This document shows positions 33,556 through 46,216 of a DNA stretch of 64,000 bases, in pieces (within the stretch, counting starts at the first letter, position 1; each line of letters begins with the position of its first letter). A model generated the notes under the pieces. It was not told the origin of the DNA. It saw nothing but the letters and a program-made list of their open reading frames with translations, and did no database searches. The DNA is from Lepidodermella squamata (Eukaryota; Gastrotricha): NCBI GenBank assembly GCA_047495785.1, contig JBLDXI010000015.1, positions 2,356,001-2,420,000 on the forward strand, written 5' to 3'. Position numbers and translations under genes: made by a program.

Positions 33556-34096
33556 ATGGACACTAGTACCACAGGTCTAGCCGATGTGGTAGCCGAATTG
33601 CGTACTCTAAACAAGACGACGGCGGAAATCGTTGCCGCGCAGCTGGCTATTCAACGTGAATTTGTCGAGTTACGGCGTGAAATGGCCGCGTCACGGCGTG
33701 AAATGGCCGCCGGCTTTCAACAGCTGCGCGGCGAAGTCCACCAGCAGGTGGTAGATGTAAGTGGCCCAATTTCTGTTTTCAGCTATCAAATGAAATGTTT
33801 CGCAGTTATTTTCGTCAAGTGATTCGAAGCAAGGTAATGATGGTAGTGTTTGACTTAGTGCTTGACGTGGTGCATGTAATTCCTCTTTGCGTTATATAAT
33901 TGCTGTGATTAGTCTTATGTTGTATCTTTTGTTTTAAATTCGAATTTTCCGATGATAATTATTTTACCCCTGTTTTTTTCTGTTTTCAGGCAGTTAAAGA
34001 AATAAAAAAACCCACTGAAATGGTAAGAATATGCGAAATTTCCACTTTTCTCATTTTGATTTTTTGTATTTTTGATTTCAGGAGCTCAACGAATGA
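33556..34096 (+). CDS. Small coiled-coil protein (82 aa, 3 exons)
   Basis: Exons are 33556-33756, 33990-34022 and 34082-34096, all phase 0, with good splice sites (GTAAGT/TTTTCAG, GTAAGA/TTTCAG). The product begins MDTSTTGLADVVAELRTL and continues as one amphipathic helix rich in Arg, Glu, Gln and Ala. An internal repeat of REMAASRREMAAG suggests a heptad-type coiled coil. The last codons read KKPTEMELNE. No family recognised; probably a cytosolic oligomeric helix protein. AATAAA signals follow at about 34509 and 34534. Confidence 0.6.
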
Positions 34097-36240
34097 CTTT
34101 GTTCTAAAACATTAATATCTTAAATGTGAATTCATGATTGTAAAATTGCGATGAGAGGATCAATTTAGTCAGCCATATAATATAAGCGTTTCTCATGTGT
34201 AATTTAGGTTATGCTTGATTGATTTCAATCTTAACTGGAGTAAGGTCGCAGCAACGGTCAAGGTGCGCAGCTGTTCTAGCCCGGAATTCGTTAACAGTGA
34301 GCTTTTTCTAATACCTCTTGGTCTGTCTAATCCAGTTCATTTCAGACATTGGAAATCTGCGGTGCATATTTTGGTAAACCCAGCTTCAAACTTCCGATGG
34401 TACCAGGAGCTGATAACATCAACGATTCCTACTAAAAATGACTGAAAAATTTGCTATTTTCTGTGATTTTCTGATTTCGTTAATGTCTATTTGATATAAC
34501 AAACCTGAAATAAATTCATCAAGCAATAATGAATAAAAAAATAACGACTTGATGAGTTGCGTTTTTGCTCTTAGCTTCGCTTTTTATATCGATGGCGATA
34601 ACATCAAGGTAGGGAAGCAAAACTCATAGAAAACTATGGTCGATGACTGCACGCCTAGTTCCGGACATGTTCGAAAAAGTGAGTGCACGCCATAGTCAGA
34701 ATGAGTATTCTCTTGAAGCCTAAATTTAAATAAGATTCCTCCTCAATAATTCGAAAAAATCGGTTTGCGGTAAAATGCTCCCTACGATTTTTTATTTTTC
34801 ATGCGTGATCATTGAAATCAAGGTGAGTGGATTTTTTGCATTTGATGCTATTAGAGATGCGGCGATTTCCTTTACGTCCTCCTAGAAATCCTCGCTCCAG
34901 AAATTCAGATTCGAATTTTCAAAATATCTTTGGAAGCTTTGAATAAATTATAAGTTAAGCAGGTTGCAGCTTGATCAGTTGGTATATTGAAAATCCCGGA
35001 AAGGTAAAAAATGCAGGTTGGGTTTCAATGACTAAATAATGACTAAATTATTCGCCAATCATCTACCCTAAAACCACAATACGAGAAGATTCGCGATAGG
35101 CGATAGATGAGAAATTGCTGCAACGTTTTCTAATCTAAGATTCGAAATTCCCGATAGTTTTCATCTTTGAATCTTCAGGAAGACATCCTATTAGCAACGG
35201 ACCGCCGACTGTGGGTTTTAGATTCACCTGGACCAGATCCTCAAACGTAGACCCGTGGACGACTAAGATCATCAACGATGATGTTTGAAGATGAGATCAG
35301 ACACAAATCAGATCAAAGAGTATTTCGCGTGATTGAGTCCGAAATCTCTGAGTCGAATTTCGTTACTGCTAAGCACTATACACGGAACTCTTCTGAAAAT
35401 AATCTCTCTTAATTTGGCTAAATGAGAGGCTGTATATTAACCCTTTCAGTACCGACGGACAATTTTGTCCTTCTCTGCAGAGAACAAGAGCAAATTATTA
35501 ATAATATATTTTATACGTGGTACCCAGGTATATATTATTATATACAGCATCAGTGTTCCGATTTTTGCCCACTGGACCACGCTCAGTGGCAGACACAAAA
35601 AAATATTCCTTATTAAAACCATTGAGAAAAGGGGTAGGGGTATAGTTGATCGGCGTACACTTTTAAGACCTTATGAAGCCTGCCAGGTTTAGGGATTTCT
35701 CGAGTTGAAAATTCGCAATTTTGTTGCTTTCATATCAAAAATTTTGCTCGCTCCGCTCGCTGATATCCATTTTCCTTTTATTTTCCATTCTCCTAGGCCA
35801 ACAGTTCCTATTCTCAGTAGAACCAATTTTCAATGATCTGGAATCTGGAATCTGTCCGGAAGGGAGTTAGATAGAGACCTAAACTTCCTTCCAGTTAAGA
35901 GAAAAACCAGCTTCGAGATGCTCATTTTTTGCTTCGTCGGAGGCGAATCGCCGAAAAATCGGCTCGCTCCGCTTGCCTTCTGGTCCTATATTTTTATTTC
36001 CCTGATTTTATAAAAGGCAATCCAAAAGACCTTACTCCCCTAGAACAGCATTGAAGACTCAGAGATCAGGCTTTAAGCTTTAGGAAATAACATCTGCGAT
36101 TTTTTAATCGCGTATCAACTAGTTTCGCGAATTTTGCGAACTTCGAACCAATGTACAGCAGCTTAGCGAAACAATAAAGAAAAATTTAAAAAGAATTAAA
36201 ATTGGCGTACACTTTTTCACAATTTGTTTCCAGTGGCAGA
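34097..36240. other. Intergenic, no gene seen
   Basis: Candidate ORFs (34215-34445, 35422-35616) lack recognisable domains or splice context. Confidence 0.4.
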
Positions 36241-36747
36241 CACTGGGTGTATTTCACCGCCTTGAAAATAAATAAATTTTCATTGTGAAATTCCATTTTT
36301 ATTTAATTTGGGAGCGTATCGGGGTCGAAAAACTAGAGCCAAAAGCATCATATTTTCAGGATCTTTGTTGTTCTCGGACGCAGGGATTAGAATATTCGTC
36401 CGAAAATTCATTTTTTGCCCGTGTCGCCATCCACCCCCGACACGTTCGGAGAGGCTGCAAAAATGGTATGGCACCGCGTGCATCGCTACTTAATCCACAT
36501 GTCCGTCTCTTTTGGGCACCATCCACCCGCAAGACAACCCAGAAGCCGCCCTGAGCGCGGCTTAAAAATGCGTCAGATGTGCATCGAAGCGCATCAACAG
36601 AGAAATTGGGGGCTGCCTAATACCGGGTGGTGCCCGTTTGGCAAGAATTAAGACGCGAAAAAACAGCTTGGCAGAATTTAAACAAGTGTGTCGATCGTAT
36701 TTCACCATTTTTTATATAATTTTTAAGGCGGTGAAATACACCCACTG
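36241..36747. mobile_element. TIR element of about 507 bp
   Basis: The left end CACTGGGTGTATTTCACCGC and the right end read inward CAGTGGGTGTATTTCACCGC form an inverted repeat of at least 23 bp, continuing into AT-rich sequence. The interior ORFs do not resemble a transposase, so it is likely non-autonomous. Confidence 0.7.
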
Positions 36748-37171
36748 TCGAGTCGCGAAAAAAATCGGAGGACTGTACAGCATACGGGACGCATGCGTGC
36801 GCGAACAGTTGAGCAATCATTTGTCCTCGAGCAATGCGCGCGCGTTGGTGGTTGCGCCGTCTCGGATCAAAAATAATCTCTTGAAAAGCGAATCAAACTC
36901 TTCCATGATTTACAAAGGCGGTCAAGGAAATGATAATGAGCATCTTGAAAAAACTGCATCGCAAACTCTCTCTATAATTTTGCGAAAAGTATGCGCTAAC
37001 ATTTTGCCGTCGAATTTTTTGTTGAAGGCCGTTTTTTGTGAAAGCCGCGATGTTTCAGATCAATGTAATTCAAAAATTCAAAAATTTTTCACAAAGCATG
37101 CGTAAGAGGATTCTAGAAAGGCGGCGCAATGGCGAAAATTGTTCCTATGTGTAAGTAAGCAAATGTGTTTT

Positions 37172-37270
37172 GCGCTACGACGCAAGTGCGCGTAGTAGAG
37201 CCGTGTTCGTCGCGGGGATTCTCGCTTAGTGATTTTTCTTGAACGGCGCTTGTGGCCTGCCATCTAATTT
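37172..37270 (+). repeat. About 99-bp direct repeat, copy 1
   Basis: Begins GCGCTACGACGCAAGTGCGC and ends CTGCCATCTAATTT. Matches 37361-37459 with about two or three differences. It includes the near-palindrome CTACGACGCAAGTGCGCGTAG. Confidence 0.9.
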
Positions 37271-37360
37271 AGACCCTGGGCTATCGAATGAAATAAATAA
37301 ATCGAGAATCAACCGGGCGGATAGGGAGCACCCGGGCGCCAAAGAGTCGCCCTTTTATGG

Positions 37361-37459
37361 GCGCTACGACGCAAGTGCGCGTAGTAGAGCCGCGTTCGTC
37401 GCGGGGATTCTCGCTTAGGGATTTTTCTTGAACGGCGCTTGTGGCCTGCCATCTAATTT
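37361..37459 (+). repeat. About 99-bp direct repeat, copy 2
   Basis: Second copy, 189 bp downstream of the first; the intervening segment is different. Confidence 0.9.
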
Positions 37460-37564
37460 ATAATTTCCAGTCAAAAGCTTCATTTGAATGTTAGGCGAAA
37501 GCAGAGGAAACAGGAATTACACATTTTGGCGGGTTATCATTACATTTTTTAAGGTTGGTTCTCT

Positions 37565-38305
37565 CAGCAGACTTGGCAGAGCCTGAGTTTCGGTTTATTT
37601 AACTCAGAATTTCAGCATATTTCAGCTTAAATAATGTTTAGCTGGAAAGTGCTGAAATATTACGCTAACATGTTATATTATAATCGGGCATTCAGTTGCG
37701 CAGCTTTCAGTTAGCAACCATTACATGCTGAAAAGAGCTAAATTACCCTCAGAATACAAGTGTGCATATGCAAATACAACTGTTCGTAAGTTCGCCATTG
37801 AATTCAAGACCCGATCCAATAAAAAATTATTAAGAAATTTGTAAGTTATTTTTACGATATCACCCGTTGTTTTAAATAATTCTATATTTTAGATCCCTCT
37901 TAGGTTTGATTCTTGTTAATCATTTAAATAGTTCGAATTTTGCAGTGGGTAAAATTATAATTTCAATTTCAAATTTCGACTTTTCAGAAATTTGTCTATA
38001 CCGGTCTGATCATGTGAATGGTGATCAATTTTGAGAAAATTATCGACTTGAACGATTTTGATATTTTAAATGAAAAATGGACGGAAAAGTGCTGAAATAG
38101 CATGACGCCGCGGGCTGAAATGAGCTGAAATAAGTTTTCCTCGTCTGGAAAGAGCTGAAATAATAAGCTGAAATACGCTGAAATACGCTGGAATTTTAAG
38201 CTGAAATATGCTGGAAAAACGTTAAGCGAAATCGACTGAAATCATTTGCCAGCTTTTTTCAGCTTAATTATTTCAGCTTATTTCAGCTTATTTCGTGCCG
38301 GTCTG
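37565..38305. repeat. Interspersed repeat rich in AGCTGAAAT motifs, copy 2
   Basis: Collinear with 31825-32585 over most of its length; its right end is a denser run of GCTGAAAT/ATTTCAGC units that could fold back on itself. Confidence 0.75.
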
Positions 38306-38565
38306 TGCAGGGCTTTTCTTATACCCAGTAGACCCCTGTATGATCATGACGAATCGTCGTAGAGAAATCTGATGTAACACGCCATGGCGCATGGGGCATG
38401 AGGCATGATGACGCGGCCGGCTGAAGATGCGTGGTTTCCCAAGAAACCACTCCAGAAACTCTTCGGCCTGGCAATGCGCCGATGGTAGAGCCAGTGGACT
38501 AAGCAGTAAAAAATCTCAGAAAATTGGAAAAATTGATGAAGAATTTTCGAAAACGTAATGCAAAG

Positions 38566-39235
38566 CTTACCGTAGTTTTACGAGGTTTTCACGGCAAAAC
38601 TTCGTAAAAACGCGGTAAACGAAAATCTGCGGTAAAAACACGGCAACAATAAACTTGGTTAAATGTTGATAAAACCCAAGCAAAGTTGCGGCAAAAACAC
38701 GGTAAAATTCCTTTGCCAAGTTTTTACCGTAGTTTTGCTTCTCTTTTATACTATTTTATTTTTGCAGTATTTTAACAGTAGTTTATTACCGATTTTCATG
38801 TCCGCGAACAAGCCGCAATTATGCTTTTCAAAGCGGTTTTTTTGGAATTGCAGGCGATTTTCTCGGGTTGAACCGTGATTTCTTTGTACAGAATGAAGCG
38901 GTGTATGAAGTTAACCAGCGCCAGCCGATCTCTACCATAGTTCTACTGCAGTTCTTACCGTAGCTTTACCGTAGTGCTACGTGCTACGGTACCGTAGCTT
39001 GGAACACTAGTATTTCGAAAATTTATCATGCTCAGTTTTGGACCCGCCAGCTTTTCGAAAGTGTCCCATGAGTGGTTAGTTTTTCGAACGTCAGCTTTTA
39101 GAATTCTAGTTTCCAAGCAAGACAGTTTTTCAAAATTTAAATTTCTAGTTTTCAAGGGGAGAAAGTTTTAACCGGAAAACTACCGTGTGAGCACGGTACA
39201 AATGCGGTAAAAATATGAGCTCGTAAAAAGACGGC
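38566..39235. repeat. Degenerate CGGTAAAA / TTTTACCG motif field
   Basis: More than ten scattered copies of CGGTAAAA, CGGCAAAA and their complements (TTTTACCGTAG, CTTACCGTAG) occur in both orientations. No gene seen. Confidence 0.5.
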
Positions 39236-39667
39236 AAAAAAGGGCTAAAAATAAAATAATTCGATTTTAGAAAAATCAGAATAATAGTTAGAGAAATATC
39301 CGATAGCTGGTCAGTGTATAAGCGATTAATCCGGCTTAAGGCCATAGCTATAGCAGATCGACATCGATGCACCTATCGATCGCGCCCGCCACGCGCAATA
39401 TTTGCAGTATTCGATCAACAGCTATGTATATCTTTAACCGCTGCCCACCACAGCCTATTTATCGGCGTTATTTCCGCCTTATTTCAGCAAGTTTTTCGAG
39501 ATCCACGATGTAGCAGAGCCAACACTATGAACCTGCGTCCACTATTTCTCCTCTTTTCTTCGCAGAATTATGTCCAATTATTTTATTGCTTTGCGAGCTC
39601 AACGAATTTTCCCGATTTTGGAAAAATGGCGAGGAAATAACTTTTATTGTATTTTGGTAATTGCTTA
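39236..39667. other. Intergenic up to the Helitron 3' end
   Basis: No gene recognised; the 108-codon ORF at 39314-39640 has no visible domain. Confidence 0.35.
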
Positions 39668-39678
39668 CTAGTATAACA

Positions 39679-39699
39679 GGCGCCCGCTTCGCGGGCGCC
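39679..39699 (-). terminator. Helitron 3' terminal hairpin
   Basis: GGCGCCCGC and GCGGGCGCC form a perfect 9-bp stem with a 3-base loop, 7 bases before the CTAG end. It is the replication-termination structure known for Helitrons. Confidence 0.85.
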
Positions 39700-39804
39700 A
39701 ATGTATGTATACCGGAATGACGTTTTGGAAAGCAATAAAAGGAAAGACTCAGTTTTATTTCACACTAAACAACCGCAATTCAAGGAAGATAGAAGCGGAG
39801 ATAA

Positions 39805-40427
39805 TTAATAATCGGTGTAAATTTCATGAGAGGTGAGGTTGCATTCTTCGGCTTCTTTCTCAGGGTTGTCGAACGATATCAGGCAGTCTTAGAATTAAGA
39901 ATATTAAAATGGTCATATGTATTTGATGGAAATTTCGCTTTACTCACCGTAGACGTAGCCGGGGTCGACATCCTCCAGATACATGTGTACAATGGCAACG
40001 GTGCAGTTGACTTCTTGCATTTCTCGCCCTAATCGCCTGAAACCGCGTGAATCCAAGTGAGAGGACATCGCCTGTCGCCAATTGCTGACATACGCTGTCC
40101 GCCACGTCTTAATCCAGATGAAGTAGTACCCCATATCTGGGTCGTCGTCAAACTCGGGGTCCCAGTAGTCCTCGGCATCCTCATCAAGTCGAGAATCATC
40201 CGGGCTGCAAGATTCATATAGGAATTTCCATCCAGGAAATTTTGGTACGAAGCCAACGCCGCAAATCTCAAATATCTCTTGAAAAATTTGTAGAATACCA
40301 CACCTGGAAACGGATTCTCGCAGATCTCGGTACCAGAAGACGTACTCTTCGGGGACTTCGTAATAAACGCGATAACGGTCAGTGTAATACCAACTGGGGT
40401 ACATATTAGTCGAAATATTATTCTGAT
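39805..40427 (-). CDS. Unrecognised Helitron-borne protein (at least 187 aa, 2 or more exons)
   Basis: Two exons are visible: 40427-39948, preceded by TTTTTTTAG, and 39887-39805, ending in TAA. The joined frame runs from DQNNISTNM through an acidic segment (DEDAEDYWDPEFDDDPD) to YTDY. An N-terminal exon may lie upstream, or the start may be the Met at about 40403. The protein is rich in Tyr, Trp, Asp and Glu. A poly-A signal AATAAA (39759-39754) ends the transcript inside the Helitron. It lies downstream of the Rep/helicase gene on the same strand. No family recognised; it could be a Helitron accessory protein or captured host sequence. Confidence 0.6.
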
Positions 40428-40607
40428 CTAAAAAAATAATTTGAATTAAATAAATTAGGGAGAGGAGATAGTTTGTGGACGAAATTCTGACGTCCACAAC
40501 TGAGGAAGAGATCATGAAAAGTGAAGAATTCTGGAAAATGAATTATGCTATGCGGATAGAATAGAAAAAATTAGGTAAAGCTGGATGTAAGAAGTGGCTA
40601 TAAGCCA

Positions 40608-43600
40608 TCATTTCAGCAACACCTCAGGATAGACAACATTGACGGTGTAGTACTGCTTTGTCTTCTTGTCGTAGTGGCTGAAAACAATAAGGTTTCGTGG
40701 ATCTCGAACGCGAGATAAAGCGACGTAAAGCTGGCCGTGAGTAAAAACTGGGTGGTTGGCCAGATGTAAGCCGACAACGTTGAAGGTTTGTCCTGTAAAA
40801 TAAAAGAATGAATAAATAATCGGTAAACGAAGGAAATGTAATGGTTCACCTTGACTTTTGTTGATTGTCATAGCGAAAGCAAGTCTTATTGGAAACTGTT
40901 GCCGCTTCATTGGAACAGGGAAAACGCTCTCATCGGTGTTGAAATCAATTCGTGGAATGAGAACAACCTCGCCTACTCGCGTACCGGTAAGAATTTCGGC
41001 CGTGATAATATCGGACCCTAATTGGGTGATTCTAAGTCGCGTTCCATTACAAAGGCCCCCGGAGCAACTGAGATTTCTGATTAAAATAATGGGGGCGCCT
41101 ATTTTCAACGCCAATCGATGAGGTGGTATTCCTGAAGGATTGAGTGTATTGAGAACTTCAACTTGGAACATTGCTCGAGCAGCTTCATCTTGAACGGTAT
41201 CGCGACTCGTGTAAATAAGAGCATTTCCGGGCAGCCGTTGCAGGATCTTCTCGTTGAGGTAATCAACTTCGTCATTCCTCGTGGCAAGTATACATCTCTC
41301 GGCGACGTAGCCGGCGTCAGTTCGGTTGGAAAGGTCATCATAGACGGCGCGAATTAGGTCGTTTTCCGAATTCGCGTGCTTAATTGGGTCAGGAATGATT
41401 ACCGAGTCAGGTATGCCAGCAATTCCAGGGGCAACGCCATCCCCAACCTGAGATAAAATCTTTGTTATAAAAAAAGACAGAAAACTAAAAATGCCTTATT
41501 ACCTGAATTAGCCATTGCACGTAGGGAGCTACGACGGGATCATTAATGACCCGCATATTTCTGGTCAGGCGCATGATTTTAATTGTTGGCCAGAAATCAG
41601 CTTTTCTCAAGCAAGCGTCAACGATCTCAGCTCGACCACCACGCGGAATGACGGGTAGGCATTGACGAAAGTCGCCACCGAAAACTATGGGAATACCTGA
41701 TGAGAAATTGTCAATTAAAACCTGAATTCGGTCGTAACTAAACACAACTAACCTCCAAATGGCAAATTACATTGCGTCAGATCTCGAATGCTCTTATCTA
41801 GGGCCAAGAAGTTGAAGCGGCTCATCATTGGCGCTTCGTCCCAAATGATCAGATGAGTACGTCGGATAAGGTCAGCGACGGCAGATCTTTTCGAAATGGA
41901 GCAAGTGCTGTATTCATCCGCTTGTAGTGGAATCTTGAATCGAGAATGAGCCGTTCTTCCACTGTCGAGAAGAATTGCCGCTATACCAGAGGAAGCAACA
42001 GCCAAAGCGATGTCGCCGAGAGACCGGACTGACCGTAGTAAGTAGTTGTAGATGTAGGTTTTCCCACAGCCGCCATAACCCTCGAGGAAAAACACTGATG
42101 GCTGACGCTGCCCGGCTCGAAAAGATTCCACTGCGCTTTCGACAACATTTACAACCGACCACTGCTCGTCAGTTAGTCGCAAGCGTTGCTCTTCAAGTTG
42201 AAGCATCAATCTTCCTCGAGGATAACTCAATTCTTCGGTAATGAGAGAAGCAACGGGAGATGTAGGGATAGGCATGTTTGGAAAATCGGCCAAGCTCAGC
42301 CCTTGTGGGCTAATAAAATTAGCAATTTCAATCAATGCATTGTTTTTCATTTCTTGATTAAGTTCCATTTCCGGATTCAGACGTCTCGCTTCGTGTAAAA
42401 AATCCTCGCATAAATGCAAGCAAAATTCTTCCCATAGCAACTCAGGGCTAGGAGGCTTTGCGAAAACCAGAAGAATGGCGAATAGTTGTCGTAACTGACG
42501 CGGTAGTTGCATGACGGACGCTTCTTTCAAATACTGCTTGATTTCATCACCCGATTCGAGAAGTTTTCGCTTTCGACACGCATCAAAAAACGTAGCGTAA
42601 ACTTGGCCATCCACCGTTTTCAGGTATTCGAAGCTTGTAGGACCGGGAACATTGAGCAGCAGTAGACGTAAAGCAAAAAGCTCAGTGTTGTAAGGAGCTG
42701 TGTAAATTCGTCCAATGCCGTAAGCAGCATTCTTGCGGCGATTCCATTTCTTCACACCTTTCTTTCCATCCCAGGTGTAGTGTTCAGGCACCTTCTTATA
42801 TGTCAATTGGCGAGCAAAATCGTCATTTTGGCAAAGCTTGAAAAACGCCGTCAACTTCGTATCCTCAGGATTTTGCAGGTCTTCGATGTTGTCACCTTCT
42901 TTAAAAGTAATTCTCTAAGAATAGATAAAAATGTTACATTTGTTAATGACATCATTAATTAATTTTTCTTACCTGCTGGTTCTCGAGATGCAGATCAAGC
43001 CGGCAGACAGATGGATATTCGCCGTGCATATGGTAACCGTAAATATGCCAAAAGGCCTCAGAGGTCGAGATGTACCTGCCTTCTAAAAATCGCTTTATTT
43101 CGTCACCATCATCAATTTCACCAGCGGCACGGTCGGGTCCCTTGTATACATATTTGTAGTGATATTTGACGCTTCCGACTGTTCCAACAGCTTCGCAATT
43201 GATATGGCAATTATACTTTTTCAATAGATAGGGATTATAAGGAACGACCCATCTGTTGTCAAGGCGTACAGTTTGTTTATTCACGGTTTTCTCGACATAT
43301 CGACCATTATCGGGACGCTTGTATTGAGGGTAGCCGTCATCAACCCATGCCGTAGACTCTTGAAAGTTCTTGGGGAAGTTTTTTGAGCACCTTCCATCCG
43401 CCATACACGGGCAACTCGGTTGAACATGCCCACACGGCCCATGTAGCATATGACGCGCGACAATAGCGTGCAATTCAGGATGACTATCTGGATTGGGAAG
43501 TTCAGCGGATATAGCCTTATCGATGTCTTCGGGAGTTCTTAATTTATCCGGGTCGTTCAAAATGAGCAGTAAATGTGAGTGAGGTAGGCCGCGTTTTTGA

Positions 43601-46216
43601 AATTCGATGACATAAACGTAGCAGATAACTTCTCCAAAAATCTGATTTTCAACAATGTCGTGAAGGATTTCCTTAAACTTGAGATTAAAAACTCGAGCAC
43701 AAAGGTCGGGGCGATCAGCAGCAGTTTGCAGAAGGTTACCATCGGAGTCACGTAACAAATTGTCCTGAATTTCGGGCCAATTAGGATTGCATGTTGTAGT
43801 AATAAACAAATCCGGTTTTCCAAAGTGGGCAACGCGAGCCATAGCATCATGGTACAACTGGAAATTATGACGCGGCGAGCCAATGTGTGTCGCAGGAAGG
43901 ATAATGGAGCGTCCAATATTACCCAACTCTCTTTCTCCTTCTCGATGTGCATCCATTACTCCTTGATAGAGCTCAGCCCTGATCGTTTTCTGATTTTCTC
44001 GCACCCAATGCAATCGATTTGATTCGATTTTAGCCCAAACGTCGCAAGCAAATTGATGAAATAATCGGCCGTACAAAAATAAATTTGAAGAATCGCGCAA
44101 TTGGAACAAATAATTGTAATAATCCAGATCCGTCAGTTTCTCATCGCATGTCAGTGACTTCTTCATGTTATAAGTCCAACCGGGATTCCCCTCGGGAAAC
44201 AACAAAACGTAATGAAGCGGATCGTAAAGAGGAGAATTTTCATTAACACGTTGAAGACCGCCTTCACGTAAACGCAATACAACATCGCGCGGCTGTCAAC
44301 GTGAAAAGAATTATTAATGGTGTAAAATAGCATCTTTTGAAATATCAACTCACTTCTTTAATTCCAGGGTCATCAGGAATTAGAGCAGCGACTTCTGAAG
44401 ACGTCGGTAAATTGTATCGCCTCTTATCCATTTCATTAGGATCGCAACGTAAAAATAAATTCAAATTCGGAGAGTTTCGTAGAATTTCATGAGCTTGTTT
44501 GTAAATGGCCACGTAAGGATTGAAATTATGAAGTTCCGCTTGGATTTCAGCGACCAAGACAGGATTCAAGTTCTTCAAGTGTCGCAATCGATTAGTAGCT
44601 TCATTATCGCTATCGATAATGTACAGCTGAGCAAACTTGGGAATGTCTCCTGGAACAGGTTCAAGTGCGCCGTGTGAATGGTGTAGGCTTCCACAAAACC
44701 TGAAGGTTGACCATTCCACACTTCTATCGAGACCGGGTACCCCCAAAGACGTGAAAGCGAAGGCTGAATTGAACGCGCGTACTTCACTGCGAAATGTCTT
44801 GCCAAGAGGCGAATTTTCGAAGAGCAGCTTTTTGAACAGCGGTGTAGGCTGAGGGAACGGTGGAAGTACGATTTTCCCATTAGCACAGCAACGAAATGAA
44901 GGGTTGCCAATGGTTGACTTGTCAATTTTTTCCTTCATGAAGAATATAGCATTGCAGTGGCGACATTTCGACGATAACTGTCCAATATTGTTTTGGTTAA
45001 CTTTCCGCTCGTCATTGAACTCTTTCCGAGCAGCAAGACGTAACCTCTTCACGCCTTTAGGGCGACCAGCGACTGGAGCCGCTTCGTTGACGAAGTTCTC
45101 CAACTCCAAATCATCTACAGAAAAGAATAATTGATAAAAACGGAGGGTCTCGAAATGGAGACATTATACCTCCTTCCAAAAGTCCGTCGATGGCCGGAGC
45201 AGAAGGCAGGGGAGTTTCTTGGCGTTCGATTCCGCCAATGCCGGGAATGTCCATTTCATCGTCAGACAATTCTACTGGATCTACATAACATGGTTAACGG
45301 AATTTAGGATTTTTTATAAACAATGAAATCTCACCATGAACGTATCTGCTAGTGGAAGGGGCGTCAAGCATAGAAGTTGGTCTCTTGACAGCTGAATAGG
45401 AAAAAGGGTAAAAAAAAAAGATATCGTTTCGACCAATCATTACCAGTTATAGTGGGTGAAGCAGACTTAGGGTTTACAGGTGTGAACCTGAACCTTGGCT
45501 GAGGCGAGGGCGAGGACGCCGGTGAGGACAGGCGAAGCGATGCTATTGGAATAATAGGAGTTTGGGGTCGGGGAGAAACTAAAACAAAAAACAAAAAATC
45601 TTAAACGCTTAGGATTCTAGGATGAAAGCACCTTTACCTGACAATATAGGTCTCGGTTGTCTGAAACATGCTGCAGATTGAGGCCTTACAGTCACAGGCG
45701 TACCAGGATTAAGTGCTCGCAAGTACTGCGGGGGGTTGAACGCTGGAGGAGAAGCCAGTACTGAACAATCGACATACAAAGAATCACTCTGTTGAAATGA
45801 TTAAATTGTGATCCTACTTTCATCATCTACTGCTGTATTGCTCCTCTTCGGCGGAGGGCCTATAACAACGGGACCGCTAACATTACGCTGAACGGCGATC
45901 AATGATGACGGTCGAATTGGGGGAATAGCGGGAGGGGAAGGCAATTCTAATTTGAGAAATCTAGTGAACACATTTCATGAACTGAATTGATGTGCTTACC
46001 TTCATCTTCGCGAAAGGGTGTTGCCCTTTTAGGCGGAGGTCTAATCATCACAGAGGTGGGAGGGTTCATGGGCCTGAGCACGACCTTTGGAGATGCAGTA
46101 GATGCTGTAGCTAAATTCAGGCTTGTTAAGTTAGTAGATTATATTTGTGAAACATGTCTACCTCCATCTTCTGCTACTGCTTGCAACAATCGAAAAGGAA
46201 CCGGTTTTCGTGACAT
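40608..46216 (-). CDS. Helitron Rep/PIF1-type helicase (about 1,650 aa)
   Basis: Firm exons: 45114-44354, 44292-42973, 42914-41753, 41696-41503, 41447-40850 and 40792-40608, with consistent phases and no stops. Short Pro/Ser-rich N-terminal exons start at 46216 (MSRKPVPFRLL), then 46110-46000, 45946 to about 45818, and further pieces with PPPKR repeats and ELSDDEMD; their exact borders are less sure. The 45114 exon has a CRHC zinc motif. The Rep exon carries the HUH motif (GLPHSHLLL) and a tyrosine region KYHYKYVYKG. The helicase has Walker A (GGCGKT), Walker B (IIWDEAPM), GGDFRQCLPV, LTRNMR, TINKSQGQTF and the motif VALSRVRDP. It nicks, unwinds and transfers the element in the nucleus. It looks intact. 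Confidence 0.88.

Noticed and set aside
34215-34445. 76-codon ORF after the small coiled-coil gene
   Set aside because: It lies in the likely 3' region before the AATAAA signals and has no recognisable domain.
36415-37105. ORFs of 78-155 codons as genes
   Set aside because: They overlap a TIR element edge and show no domain or conserved composition.
37565-38305. CRISPR-like array from regular GCTGAAAT units
   Set aside because: Units are short, degenerate and irregularly spaced in eukaryotic DNA, and the whole block recurs at 31825-32585.
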